Shown: positions 20,530-33,069 of the stretch, one piece after another
Layout: each line of letters begins with the position of its first letter
Numbering within the stretch: the stretch's first letter is position 1
Assembly: GCA_021234155.1 (NCBI GenBank)
Contig: JAJEKV010000028.1
Coordinates: 17,286,825 to 17,350,824 of the forward strand
Source of the DNA: Isoetes taiwanensis
Taxonomy: Eukaryota; Streptophyta; Lycopodiopsida; Isoetales; Isoetaceae
Direction of reading: 5' to 3'
Length of the DNA: 64,000 bases
Program-made: the position numbers and the translations under genes
Notes under the pieces: generated by a model
Seen by the model: the letters and a program-made list of their open reading frames with translations, nothing else
Told to the model about the DNA's origin: nothing
The model's database searches: none

Positions 20530-22139
20530 CCTGATGTGACCACTTAACTGGCCTTAACATGTGACCTTCGCCTACCTAGTCTTACATGTGACCTTTAACC
20601 ATAAACGTTAGACCCATGTGACCTAACGTCCACATAGAGTTAACAATGTTGTTCCAACACTCTCCCTTAAACCCATGTGGACTTTAAAATTTCAGCTTAC
20701 TAGATGTTGCTCTCCCTTAAGCTGGAATGTCACCATCCCTAGCTGCTCCTTGAACTTTCTTAGTTTGTCACTAGCCAAAGCTTTTGTAAACATATCTGCT
20801 AGCTGATGTTGTGTTGAACAGTAAGACAAAACCAAGTCAGAAGCCAGAAATCATTCTCGTGAGAAGAGAAGATGTGCATCAAGATGCTTTGGTCCTTGCA
20901 TAGAAAACCGGATTGAATTCTAGAGGAATAGCACTCTGATTGTCGCTGTACAATTGTGGCTCTGTATGGGAACTTTAAGATCCTTCCACAACTTCTGTAA
21001 CCAAAAGTGCTTCCTGCACTCCCGCTGAAAGGGCTTGGAATTCAACCTCAGTAGTGCTGATAGAAACAGTGGATTATCGCTTTGACATCCAATTGAACAC
21101 ATTAGGTCCAAGTGAAGACATGATCCCTGTTGTGGACCTTTGAATGTCTTCACAACATGCATAATCAGCATCAACAAAGATAGTGAAGCTATTAATTTCT
21201 GATTTTTTGTAAAAGAATCCTTCTTATAATGTGCCCTGAAGGTAGTCCAGCACATGCTTGCTGCCTTTCAATTTAATTGTGTAGTCTGTAGTCCTTTGCA
21301 TGTACCTGGAAAGAAGATTAACTACAAAACATAAATCAGGTCATGTTGCAATCAAGTAGAGCAGACTTCCAACGAGACTTTGGTATAAAGTGCTGTCACA
21401 AGAGTTGCCGTCTGCATCTGCATGAAGCTTGGTACCTAAGTCTATAGGTACTGAGACTGGTTTGGCATTGCTCATATTCCACTTTTGAAGTATATCTCGG
21501 ATAGACTTCTATTGAGATAAATAGATGCCATCCGGCATTTGCCAAACTTCAAGCCCTAAATATAAGTGGAGCAGTCCTAGATTAGTCATATCAAATTTTT
21601 GTTGAAGAGTTACCTTTGTTTGATCAATTAGCTGTGCTGCTCCCCCTGTAATCAAGAGATCATCCCCATAAAGAACTATGATGCAAATCGCTTAATTAGG
21701 ACCACATCTAACATAGATATTAGAGTCTGCTGAGCTTTGGTGAAATTCTGCATGCAAAAGGAAGGCATGAATTTTCTGATTCCAGCAACTAGGGGCTTGT
21801 TTCAAGCCATATAAGCTCTTCTTTAACATGCATACGAGAAGTTCTTGCCCCTTTTTAGCAAATCCTTGAGGTTGCTGCATGAAAACTTCTTCTTATAGAT
21901 TCCCATGAAGGAATGCACCTTTAAAATCCATGTGGAATATTGGCCAGCTTTTAGCTGCAACCAGGGCATTGAAAAAAAGGCTTCTATTGTAAACCCTATA
22001 AATCTTCCACTTCAAGTATATGTTTGATTGCATCCTTCCATACTTGAAACCCTAGTCCTCTCTTGTACACGTCCGCACTGGTTAATCAGCCAGCACAGAA
22101 CCTGCTAGACATGGTAAATAACGAGCTCCGATACCAAAT
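20530..22139 (-). mobile_element. Ty1/copia element, internally deleted
   Basis: On the - strand the order is: an LTR end CCAACA at 22139; a primer site TGGTATCGGAGC (22125-22136), one base off the usual initiator-Met type; then almost directly RT and RNase H. RT phrases are 'LKKSLYGLKQAPSCWNQKIH' and 'VLYGDDLLITG' with the YxDD catalytic box (about 21660). RNase H phrases include 'FVDADYACCED' and 'STTGIMSSLGP', and the end reads 'LADMFTKALASDKLRKF'. A TTAAGGGAGAG purine tract and 'TGTTGGAAC' (20651-20659) start the 3' LTR. Gag, protease and integrase are missing, and stops occur throughout. The outer limits of both LTRs were not resolved. Confidence 0.8.
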
Positions 22140-22494
22140 GTTGGTTCAGCAAGTATGATTTATCTGCGTTTCGAGATTAGCAGACTAATCTGCTTCTTGA
22201 GTCTAGTTGTTATGTTCTCTCTAGAGTATTTAAGTTAGTTTCCTCCTCTTTTGTCCCTATCAGCCGTTCTCGAGCCTGTCCTCGGGTTGCCTGTAGAGCC
22301 TCTTATGAGCGGATGTTTCCCATCCCCGCTCTTGATTTGCTTTATATACTGCTTTGCATATAGGAATTGCCAGATTCGTGTGATTCTTTGGCATTCTTTC
22401 GTGGCATTTGCTTTAAGATCTGGCATTATACATGCTTTCATCTACCACGTGATAAAGAATCTGTTCATGGCAAATAAGATTCACGGAATTTCCT

Positions 22495-23205
22495 TTTTTT
22501 TTTTTTTTTTTTTATAGGAACGAGAAAATTATATTAAGAAAAAGTAATATTACAAAGGAATGCGAATAAAGGTGGAGATAACATTAAATCTCCTCATTAT
22601 CATCATTACGCAATCTAGAGCCAAATACTGATCATGCAGACGAGATTTAATTTTGATAAATGCTTGCAGCAGGAGTGCACTCGCCTCTAAAAACCACTTG
22701 GCATTTGCATTTCCATATCACTCAGCAGACTAAGGCTCTGTAGATATTAGATGCCCATTTTTTAAAGCGTGGCCACCTGGGAGGAAGAAGGCCGAGAAGG
22801 ATTTCCTTGCTTGAGAGACGTGCACAGAAAGACGCACAAGCATGTGCCCAAATGGGTCAGAGGTGATCACCTAAGATAAGACAATGCTTCAATGACTCAA
22901 GGGCAGTTTTGAAACCTGGACAAAGAGGGCTGACAGCTGGCCTAAAAGAGTGAATTCTGATGTTGATTCTCAGCGTCCAATGTACAACTTGCCAAAGCAA
23001 AATGGACTGCTTCAGAGGAATGTTTTTGTCCCAAACTCTGGACCAAACAAGCCGATGACTAGCATCTGGAACTGCCCTTTGCCAGTGAGGCAAAGGAGGC
23101 TGCATAGTAAGATGCTTATAACAGTTCCTGACGAAGAGCTTATCCCAAGAAATATCCGATGTGAACTTCCATATGCATTCAGTAGCAACATTAGACCGTA
23201 ATGGA
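22495..23205 (-). mobile_element. L1-like LINE 3' fragment with RVT zinc-binding domain
   Basis: The - strand frame 22857-23105 reads 'WSRVWDKNIPLKQSILLWQV' followed by a Cys-x2-Cys-like pair and 'ESLKHCLILGDHL', the zinc-binding domain found at the end of plant L1 reverse transcriptases. The 3' end is a poly(A) tail, seen as a run of about 20 T at 22495-22514. It is heavily 5'-truncated and lies next to the copia LTR. Confidence 0.7.
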
Positions 23206-24340
23206 AAATTTTGTATTTTGCAAAAGCTTAAACTGGTTTGACCTTGTCTTTATGAGAATTACATTGATGCTAGTAGTTTTGTGTTTGGATTATATATTAT
23301 TTATTATATTATTATTATTGTAGCTAGTATCCATATTCGCAGGTGCTTTCCTAGGCAGATCTTAGGCACTAGAACCTTACTAGTAAGTAATCAAAGTCCT
23401 TGTAGAAAATCTGTAGATCCATGGCTAGGGCGTTTATTCCAGTTCTTGGCTGCATATCATTCAAATAAGTCCTCCTTTTGGAACACGGCTAGCATTACAC
23501 GAGTATGAATGCTCTCGCAGGGAGCTATCTTTGTATGTTGGTAGTTCTATTATATGTTGGGCCTGCCTAGTGAAATTGCTGGACACAGGGTGGCTATGCA
23601 ACAGGTGGATGTGCTTTATCCAACCCACAAAGTTGTTTGCGTGTGCTTAGTCTGTTCCTTTTTTGTATTTGCCGTTCTATCAAAAGCTTAGTGATTTTGA
23701 CTGGCATTACGATACGATTTGTTACTTAGTCTTGCAAGAGTCTAGAGTATTAAGCTCTTTTAATAGCTAGATCTTAATAAAAACAATTTAGATTGTGTGT
23801 AATGAACAAAAGGTAGTTTCTTTGTATGATGCTTGCGAAATCTTAGTGGCTTGTTTTGTTAGTCTGTTGCATTTTCCACTATGATTTTTGTTCTTGCAGG
23901 GTATTTTTGCATTTTTGCATGTGAAGTGCCATATTTCTTTAGTTTAGTAAGAGCAATATCTATGTTTAGTATTAGACATTGGAAGGTGCTCAAACTCTTA
24001 GTTCCAAGAATTTGATTTAATGTTTGAGGATAGAAGAAGAAATCCTTCAAGCTTTTGGGTTATCTTCTGACTTGCATACCTGCATGACAATAAAGAAATA
24101 TGAGCCAAAAAAACATCTAGAACTAGTTAAGTCATGCACCTGCCAAACATTCCCAGATACCGAGAACTCAAGATGGAGGCCTTAGCAGCTAGCTTCTCTA
24201 CATCATTGTAGTTAAATACAATTGATGGCTTTGGATGAGTGTCTCGAAAAGCAACAAATAGGACAAGGCTTAAAAGCTTCTGATATGTATCACTGCAAGA
24301 GAGCATAAAAAAATTGAGATGCACAAATATAATAAGAACA
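23206..24340. other. Non-coding stretch
   Basis: AT-rich, no supported gene. A 'attatttattatattattattattg' low-complexity patch lies near 23293-23320. Confidence 0.4.
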
Positions 24341-24344
24341 AGAA

Positions 24345-27300
24345 TAAGAATAGTTTTTTATCGTCCACTGAGACCAATCGGCCTATGGGACCCAGAAGGA
24401 GCGCAGCAAACTTATTACTGTCCGGGTTAAAAAACCCCCGCCCCGAAGGGTTTTCGAGGGAAAAACCGTGGCAGTAATAAGAATGTTGTCAAACTGTACA
24501 AGTATACATCATTAGGAAATAAATGTGTATGTACATGTCAAGCGCGTGCCCGAGGACATAGCTGATCTTGCATGTCCATGACCTCCTGAAGGTATGATCC
24601 TAGCAGCCGTACAGATGCCGTGCTCAATGTCACATGTAGCGGCTGGCCAGGCCCCACCAACTTCGATATAAGCGTCCGGATTTGATCATATGGCCGGGCA
24701 ACTTTGAAGGGTATGAGATTCATCCTCAATGACTCCCATTTGGCAAAGATTGACAGAGCCCGCCCCGACGTGGCTCACCAATCCATCCGCCTGTCTCAAT
24801 TCAAGATGATGTGCCCCCGCGGCGAATGGAGGCAATGAGTCCAAGTCTTTTTTCATGGGCAAGTGGGTGCGCAGTAGCATTGCGCCCTCGCTCCAATGTG
24901 GGATTTATGTGGCGCCCGGTAGTGTGTCGCCTTTGACTGTTCAAGGGCGGTGGCATCCCAAAGCTTGCTGATGAAGCAAGCGTCAAGATATTGCCTCAAG
25001 CTATGGCGATCTGCCTCTGTTTGCACATGTATGCACCTGTGCTCCTGCACATTCCATCTAGCCATCCATTGAGCTCTCTTTTCCCTCCAGCAGGCCTTGA
25101 GGCACTGTGGCCCCATTGCCATGATATAAGCTAGTTTAGGGAGACGAGCATCGTCCATATTGACCACCTTCTGAAAATAGATAATGTGGCGATCAAGGGC
25201 TGCCCTCTGAAGAGGCAAGAATCCTGTCTCCGCAGTAGAATTTGATATGGGACTGTGGACTTCACCCCTAGTGCTCGTACCAAGAAGGTTTTTTGCACCT
25301 GCTCCAAGTCATTCCAAGTAGTGAGGGATACTACTGGGCCCCATACTTCAACCCCGTATAAAAGGACATGCTCCACTAAGACCTTGAACAGGTGTGACTG
25401 ATGGGTCCAATCATACAACTCCACTCTATGACTATTGTTTTGCATTGCATATAGTGCCTTCCAGCCCGCCAGTAACTTCGTGAGTCGCATGGATGTGTCC
25501 CAAATAGTAGAAGGAAACTCCACTCCCAAATATTTGTATGTGGATGCTACTTCCACATTCTCCGATCCCCAGAATCGGAAGGAGGGATCCTCTACCGTCG
25601 TGAAGATGATATAAAAACCACCTTAGTCTTGGCCAAGTTGACGCCATATCGGTCGCTTGACAAAATGTGTCCGGGCATCGAGATGTCGCTTGCATGTCTC
25701 TGCTGGTGTGTAAGCTAGGAGGTCTACATCATCAAAGATATATTAACCGCTTGATGATCCGGTAGAGAAGGTGAGCCCCGCCGCCCCCATTATCGCCAAA
25801 AGCCCGGCTCTCCAATTGATCAATGTAAAGCCCAAACAATGTTGGGGAGAGAGGGCATCCCCGACGAACCCCAATACTACTATCAAATGGTTAGCTTTGT
25901 CGGCTGCAACCGACCGAGCATCTTTCATATAGCCCAGTATTAATCGCATTCTCGCAAATCTACAGAACCCCGGTATGCAATCTTGCCCATAGTTTTCCCC
26001 GGCACAAGGTGTCAAATGCCTTCGCAAAATCCACGGCAACAATATAGATCCCGACGGCGGTTCCTCCGCCTTCAACTAGAGTTCGCAATGTGAAGATGTG
26101 GTCAATGGTTGAGTGTCGGGGTCCGAATCCCCGCCTGGGTGAGGGCCCAGATTCTCTGCCTCCTCGCCCATCCCGGCCAATTGTCGCCGAGAATCCCAAA
26201 GAAGCAATTTTGCAAAACCGAATCCGACCATGATTGTTCGGTAATTGGTGGACAAAGTCGGGTCACCCGCCTTTATAGATGGGAACAACTCGCTATTGGT
26301 CCACCGCAATGAAGCCTTCTGTAATGCCTTGTTGAACAAGGCGGTAAGCACCGGTATTATGGACGGACCTTGCACTTAAGCAATTACGCGCATACCATCC
26401 GTGTCCCGGCTTTCCCATTGGCAAGACGCCAGAAGCCTTGTTCCACGCCCAAATCTATGATTTCCAAAGATCGGGCCTTCTTGTAGGGGTGATGCCGCAT
26501 GTGCACTCGAGGGTCATATAGTCATTGTTGCAAGTATTGCCTCCATCGCCGGGAGTGATGTTCCCCGTGGGCTGTCGCGGCTTTCTAAGAACCTTTCGCC
26601 GGAAGGTCCCGGGGTGACGTTCCGTGAGGTAAAACATTTCCCTTTGATGCGCCGCAATGTACCCGGCTTTCTTAGCTTTAAGGAAGACGCGATCATCGTC
26701 CCGATTGCATGTGGGCGTAAAGCGTGGTCTCAGACTTGGCGGAGCCGGCGTTTGTGTTCCTTGCACTCGCATCAAACCATTGATTACGTGGGAAAGTTGT
26801 GTTTCGAAGTCCGTCATGCATGGGCTTATCCCAAAGCATCTCTCTCTGCCACAGCCCTAAGCACATCGGTCGGTAGCCCGTTTTGCTTCTAGTGTAGCAT
26901 ATTGCAAAATTTCTCGCGGTCATCTATAAGCATCCGGGCATAAGCCCCACATGTTCATAATCCAATCGCAAGGGCATGAGAGGAGCCATTTGCCGCGGGG
27001 GTTCGCACAACCCGCCAAGCCAACTTCAAGTAAAGTGGTAAGTGGTCCGAGTCGATCTCTTCATCCCTATTAGTTGTTCCCACTGGAAGTGCTTGCGACA
27101 TGCATATCCCGCCGTGCACCCAAGACACTAAATCCTCCCCACGGTTTTCCCGCTACAAGTGCTCTTGCGGGTGGGCGGCCACCGTGCCGTACCCATTGCA
27201 TTACCAGTCAAAGATACCACAGAGCAAAAGCAATTGTCTACCATAGCTGCGGACTGATTGTCATCCGATGTCCGTGGGCCAAACACCTTCTACAGGATGC

Positions 27301-27720
27301 ATGGTGCAATATATCATCACCAAGGGCTCAAATCTCATGGGTTGTTCTACCCGGTGCCGCGATTGAAGTCTCCAAGGAGTATGACACCGCCTAACCGCTT
27401 ATCTTCCAGATGTCATCATATAGATCGACATAGGGGTCCAACCTATCCACATCCGGAAAGGGGTGTGATAGAAGTTGCTTTCTCAGATTTGGAAAGTAGC
27501 AGTCGCCACAAAGAGGGGTCTCAAGCATCGCAGTTTTCCACACGCACCCACAAGTACCGGTTGTGCTTGTCTGTCTTGAAGAAGGAGATTGACTGTGCCA
27601 AGGTCGTTCGATAGTAGCAGGCAACTCCCCCATGCCCCCGCTTTCCTGTGCAATCATTGAAGATTGAGTAGCGCTGGTATGCCAAATAACATTCATCTCC
27701 ACTTCCTTGGATTGATCAAG
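24345..27720 (-). mobile_element. LINE copy 2 (endonuclease and RT), 3' complete
   Basis: Reading from 27720 downwards: an endonuclease end 'GGVILLGDFN' (about 27380), a basic linker, then RT phrases 'IKAGDPTLSTNYRTIMVGF', 'GFGPRHSTIDHIFTLR', 'YIVAVDFAKAFDTL' and 'STYKYLGVEFPSTIWDTS'. These are followed by 'LLAGWKALYAMQNN', 'LLYGVEVWGPVV' and 'LDRHIIYFQKVVNMDDARLP'. These are endonuclease/RT LINE motifs of an RTE/Jockey-like type. The 3' UTR has the 'accgattggtctc' terminus and ends in a TTCTTA-like tail (about 24340-24360). Frames are broken in many places. It is a close relative of copy 1 at 15.3-17.3 kb. Confidence 0.75.
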
Positions 27721-28407
27721 TGCTAGTATGGCCCATCCTTAGTAATGTTGGGGATGTCTTCTTGACCAGGATTCGGAACATTGGCAATCAAGTTATCAAG
27801 ATGAGCATCCATTACTGAAGCTTGTTTGTTGGATTCCCCTCTATCTGATAGTCTCGTGATCACCTTCATTGTGAAAACAAGTAAAATGCCTATTCAAAAA
27901 TTCAACAAAAATAATGTGAACTATTTTCCAAGATTTGAGAACCGCAAAACAGGTGATATGCCTAATCAGAAATTCAACAAAAATAATGTCTGAACTGTTG
28001 TCAATCATCTTGGCTACGGAATGTTTGGAAAGTAATAGGAAGGGGTTTTATCATGACTGGCATTTCCATGTTTCTAGCTGCTTTGATAGGCGATGCACAG
28101 ACTTCTTATTTCCAAAATAGGTCGAGACATCTCAAGAACTTGTGTAACATCAATGCGACAAACAGAAAAGAGAAGAGAAAAGCTCGCAATAAATTTACAA
28201 AAGTTTATGGCAAATTGAGTTTGAATCAATGACGGCTGGTACACACTTTTGGTGTAGTAAGGGGAATGGAAGATAACTAGGCATATTTAAATTTGCAGTG
28301 AGCTATAAATGTAGACAAAAAGTGTATATAGAGCAAACTGACGTTGAGATTGGATGCAGGAAAAGTGCTGGAGGCAATTAAAAGTTTGACTAGTGCCAAC
28401 GTGACCA
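27721..28407. other. Non-coding stretch
   Basis: No gene seen. Contains two near-identical phrases 'atgcctattcaaaaattcaac' (27888) and 'atgcctaatcagaaattcaac' (27958), each followed by 'aaaaataatgt', i.e. a 70-bp-period direct repeat. Confidence 0.4.
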
Positions 28408-28829
28408 CTCTGAAATACCCTTATGTTTTGCTAAAATTAACAAAACGCCCCTAGTTTTGGGGGTATTTTAATGGAAATGATCATAACTTTTTTGTGATCC
28501 TTTCAGATATATTGTAGATGAGATTGAGATCTTTCCATGAAAGTTAACATCTCCTAAATCGGATTCCGAAATCTCAAGTTATGGTCTCGTAAATCCCTCT
28601 GAAATTTCTACAATTTTCTTGTGTATTAAAAATAGCATAACTTGTGATTTAAGACTCCGATTTATATGATCTTACCTTTGATGGAAAGATCTCATCCTCC
28701 TTTACAATAGCTCTGAAAGGCTCATTCTCATTTGGATCATCACAAAAAAGTTATGATCATTTCCATAAAAATACCCCCAAAACTAGGGGCGTTTTGTTAA
28801 TTTTAGCAAAACATAAGAGTATTTCAGAG
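28408..28829. repeat. 422-bp foldback element (long inverted repeat)
   Basis: The two arms are each about 190 bp. The left arm starts 'ctctgaaatacccttatgtt' and the right arm ends 'aacataagagtatttcagag'. Inner parts also pair ('tagttttgggggtatttt' with 'aaaatacccccaaaacta'; 'atgatcataacttttttgtg' with 'cacaaaaaagttatgatcat'). The loop is near 28610-28650. No ORF. It fits a MITE or foldback transposon; transcripts would form a long hairpin. Confidence 0.85.
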
Positions 28830-29242
28830 TTTTTCCCAATTTTTAATTGCTAAAATTTAACACATTAAGATAATGTTAGCAGACCATTTCCACAATATAT
28901 AGCGACGCAAATAACATCCACTATGGCAAACATCAAGCTTTGTCATTTTAACATCTGATATTTTAAATGATTTTCCAGAAGAGTAACTCACTTAAATTAA
29001 AGGCAAATAAAAACATACAAACTCCTACTTTAACATGCCAACGCCGGGTAGACATTTAGCGCGACGCGACATGTTAAGCTCCTCAATTTTCACACTTGCT
29101 ATCCCATGCACATGAGCATGGTATTTTCATTCCTGAGAATATTATGAAACAAGAGCGCGTATGACAAAAGTAATACTGGAGACATGATAACTCTTAACAC
29201 CTTTTAGGCATCTGGCGACATGGTGACCAAAGGCATTCCATG

Positions 29243-29399
29243 AGACCAATTTTTGTAATACATTAGACCAATTTTTGTAATACATTGATGATACTATAAT
29301 TAGACAATTTTAATAACAAAAATAATTACAAAAGCAAATAAAGTTCATTTAGACAATTTCAATAACAAAAATAATTGCAAAAGCAAATAAAATTCATTC
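29243..29399. repeat. Two adjacent short tandem duplications
   Basis: A 22-bp unit 'agaccaatttttgtaataca'+tt occurs twice (29243-29286). A 49-bp unit starting 'agacaattttaataacaaaa' occurs twice (29302-29350 and 29351-29399) with two or three differences. Confidence 0.8.
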
Positions 29400-29424
29400 T
29401 TGCCAATATGTGTTGTTGAAGAAC

Positions 29425-29458
29425 ATTAGCCCCGCAACGCTGGGCACATGTTTACTAG
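29425..29458 (+). mobile_element. Helitron-like 3' terminus
   Basis: A hairpin GCCCCGCaacGCTGGGC (imperfect) followed 10-12 bp later by CTAG (29455-29458) and T. Helitrons end in a GC-rich hairpin plus CTRR before a host T. A near twin is at 38094-38121. The 5' end was not located. Confidence 0.5.
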
Positions 29459-31583
29459 TTAGATCTTCAAATAGTTTTCAAGGCAGATGTATTACTTTGC
29501 CGGTGGATATGGAACATGTCGAAACTCAGATATTGGAAACTCAGATATTGGAGCAGGAAGTTAAGGAGCGGCAAAAATTTTGGGGACTAGATGAGCATAA
29601 TAATCAACAGACTTATAGGAACAAAGAGAGGGAGGCTGGCCAGGCATGTTTTTTATGCAGACAGGTTTTGGTCCTTGGCCTTGCTGCCCGGCAAAGGTGC
29701 TAACTTATTCTTTCTTGTTCTTTTAGATCACATATGCTAATTTTGAAACCCTTTTAGGTTAGTGAAAAGAAGTCTCTAAGATGATATGAGGTTTTTGACC
29801 AGGACTCAACATTGGAGAGCACTGAATCTGGAACCTTCAGAATAGTTGATGGGCTTAAGTGAATTCAGGGCCTCACCTCAAAGCTTCATATCAAGTTTGC
29901 AACAAATTCATGGCCTCGAATTAAAAATATCCTAAAACAAGAAAGTTTAGCTAAGTAATGATGTACTAGCAAGTTATGATTTCTTAGTTTCTTGGCTATA
30001 TGAGTTTCATTTCAAAGCATAAGTAACATCTCATGTGCATATTAAAGCAATCTAGCAATGGCATCTGGGTACTGTTTGATCTGTAGCACAATTGCTGCAG
30101 AGGAAATAATACTTGAGGGCAATTTCCTGCTTATGCTTCTCATATGTTTGAAAGCACGTATAGTGAAAGCATGCTTTCCATTTCACTCACAAATGGCACA
30201 AGAAGCGTACATGCATAGTGAGCAGACATAAATAGCATGTGAGTTCTTCTGTGAGCATCTTCTGTGACTTCACTCTATCAAGTACAAGTGTCGCAATGGC
30301 TAAAATATTCAGTAGCTAGTCCTCTGATGTTGTATTTGTGACTTCATTGGTAAGCTTGAGTAAGCATCTGATGATGGTAATACACGTTCATCCCCATTGG
30401 GTCTGCACCTTCTGACACACGCATTTGCCCATCGTTTTAATAAGGTCTAAGAGCATGTTAGAATACGTGCAAGGTTGACCCATTTCAAGTAACATATGCT
30501 GCTGCTACATAGACTAGCCTCATTTTCAGATGTATCTTTATAACTGGGCAAGGCGCTTGGAGATAGCCTATGAAGGTGCTTTCCCATGGGCAGAAAACCT
30601 CCAGGTTTCCTGAAGGTCTGGTCTGCTATTCCAATGTTCCCATAAGTTAAGAACCTGAGTGGCTGAGGTTAAGAACCTCATTTGGAAAGTAATCCAGACG
30701 ATTACTTTTGGACCTGGGTCTGACCTCATCCAGGTCCGTCCGTCCATGAGAAAGCACCCTTAGAACTATTGTTATGTACCCTGAAATATGGCCAAGCGCT
30801 TTAATGCTTGACATATTACCGTCTTAACTATGATTTGAGAAACAACCTGTCTGCGTTCTCACCCTTTTAGCAGCAAGTTTGTAACTAAACAAAGAATCAA
30901 CGATACAATGACATAAGTGTGCTCCATGTTCCTTGTATTCTATGCTAGCTTATTGAATTTCACCACTAAATTGAAGTAGTCACCATGACATTGTTTTTTG
31001 TTGCTTGAAAATCAGGGGCTTATTGCATGCAATTTATTGCAGGTCAGAGCTGACTTGCCCATGCTAGAGTTATTTGGTTCAATATAATCATGTTTTCCGG
31101 CTGCTCCCCCTTGATGTGAGAGATAAGTCCACTTGAAGCTAAACCTACTTCAATTTCATTCAAGAAGGGACGAAACAGAAATAATTACAAAAGAAATGAC
31201 AAGGTTGCAGTGCACTACTCTGGCCATTTCAGCTGGGACCAAAGGAAGAGATACGAAGCAACCTGGTCAAATTTTAAAAGGTTTATGGAAGCAAACCTGG
31301 TTGAAGCGTTGCAGGTACAGCCAAATGCAAGCCCCACGAATTCGATAGAAGCACTCGAGTAACCAGAGAATCCCGAATGTTTGGGGTCGAAGCTGCAAAA
31401 AGAAAGACGAAAAGCTCCTCCGGCGAAGAAATTAGGGTTTGACACCATAGTTTCTTTTTGTCTCCTTTAAAAATTAAATGATGCCACGTAGTAGCCCGTA
31501 TGGCGTTTATACATTTTCTAATATTCTTGCCACGTTAGAGCTTTTGTATCCAATTCGAAGATTGATCCATTCAACTGGCCGGC
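29459..31583. other. Non-coding stretch upstream of RING-H2 gene
   Basis: The frame 29410-29703 (97 codons) starts inside the Helitron-like end and has no recognised domain; it contains a duplicated 'ETQILETQILE' phrase and one C-x2-C. I do not call it a gene. The rest shows nothing; the promoter of the 31584 gene should lie in the last few hundred bases. Confidence 0.35.
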
Positions 31584-32006
31584 ATGAAGCCTATTTTTAT
31601 TCTCCTCACAGTTTGGTCCGGTCTCCTTTTCATGTATCTCTTAATCTCATATATTTGCCCAGGGATCATAGCTTTACTCAAATGGTGTTTACATCTACAA
31701 AGTTCAGATAGAAACATCTTTAATCCGGAAGGGTTCCAATCACAAAGTGAAGAATTTCCAGATGGGCTAAGCCCAGAAGTCATCACTAATTTCCCTATTC
31801 TTGACTACAATAGATTAATGGAGCTCAAGAAACAAGCCGACAATGAAGTGGAATCTTGTCCCATATGCCTTGTTGAGTTTGAGGAGAAAGACGAGAAGTT
31901 GAAAATGATGCCCAAATGTTTGCATTGCTTTCATTCAGAATGCGTTGATATGTGGCTAAGTTTACACTCTTTTTGTCCAGTATGTCGAAGCCAAGTAGCT
32001 TCATAG
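31584..32006 (+). CDS. ATL-type RING-H2 finger protein (putative membrane E3 ubiquitin ligase)
   Basis: An intact, intronless 140-residue frame with the full ATL layout. A hydrophobic segment spans residues 4-34. A GLD-like motif 'GLSPEVITNFPILDY' (residues 61-75) follows. The RING-H2 has C92-x2-C95-x16-C112-x-H114-x2-H117-x2-C120-x10-C131-x2-C134 with 'CVDMWL'. ATL proteins are single-exon plant E3 ligases that ubiquitinate partners from a membrane position; the substrate cannot be told. AT-rich 3' flank follows the tag stop. This is the best candidate for a functional host gene in the window. Its broken relative is at 13937-14451. Confidence 0.85.
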   Translation: MKPIFILLTVWSGLLFMYLLISYICPGIIALLKWCLHLQSSDRNIFNPEGFQSQSEEFPDGLSPEVITNFPILDYNRLMELKKQADNEVESCPICLVEFEEKDEKLKMMPKCLHCFHSECVDMWLSLHSFCPVCRSQVAS

Positions 32007-33069
32007 TTTCCTTTCTCATTTCTTGTTTGTTACTCTATAACCCCCTTATTTCATATATTTGGGGCAAAAAAAAAGTGTATAGTATTGTAATGACAACGTC
32101 GATTTGGTAATAAATAAGAATTTTCATATTGTTTATATCACGTTTGTGCAATCTAGTCTAACAGCCTGTTAGGAAGGCAGGTAGTTGCTTCTAAATGATA
32201 AACTAATCTTACTTGCATCATTGAAAAGTCAAAGTTGCTATGTTTTTTTTTTTTTTAAGAACTTGTTACCACTGTACATTAGAAAGTACAAATTAGAACA
32301 GTGGAAGATCCTCATAATCAACTAAAGCCCCTATTCACTTTATATAGCATGACCTTATGATAGATAGATATTATTTTAACCTTATAGCGATCCATTGGAT
32401 GAGTCTATATATATTGCGACTTTGGGCAGTCTCAAACTCGAGATATACATGTTTTACCACTAGTCCAAAGGCCCAGGCGCTCCCTATATGGTGTCGATTG
32501 ACTAAAAGCTATAAGAGAGCATTTTTATAATATAGAATATATAGATCTGCTTTTGGATCCCAAAAGAATCTTTGAATGTGCTAAATCCCAAGCAATATCA
32601 AGAGGTGAAATGAATTGGATGCCCTTGTTCAGGAATTGTTTAAGCTATATCATGTGCCTGATGTGGCAAATGATGGAAGGTCTAATACTTTGATGGTGGA
32701 TTTAATATACTTGAACCTGTTGATGATGATTTTGCAATGGACTATAAGTGCTTTCAAATGAAAAAGTGATTTCAAATGGCATAATTTGACTGTTGACGTG
32801 CAATGCTGATATTGCTCAACTGCAATGGGACCATACTGCAATCTCAATTGGGTAAATTAACATATCACAGTCCTTTAAAAGGTTTGAATATGTCAGCAAA
32901 GACGATATACTCCAACTTCATATTGACATGACAGATACAACATGCCAGGTCTAGTGCCCCATCCAGAATGTGATTTACCTCAAAAGCACTCACAGTTCCA
33001 GTGCTTATAAACAAAGTCGAAAGACCTCAACAGTAAACTCTAGATAGCTAACAAATGCATTTCTTGTAT
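32007..33069. other. Non-coding stretch with a SINE-like trace
   Basis: Around 32425-32490 the - strand shows an A-box-like 'TGGACTAGTGG' and a B-box-like 'GAGTTTGAGACTG', about 28 bp apart (start to start). This resembles a tRNA-derived SINE head with a shortened interval. Elsewhere nothing is seen; there is a poly-T patch at 32242-32256. Confidence 0.35.

Noticed and set aside
29410-29703. 97-codon + ORF as a gene
   Set aside because: It starts inside the Helitron-like terminus and has no recognised domain or conservation within the window.
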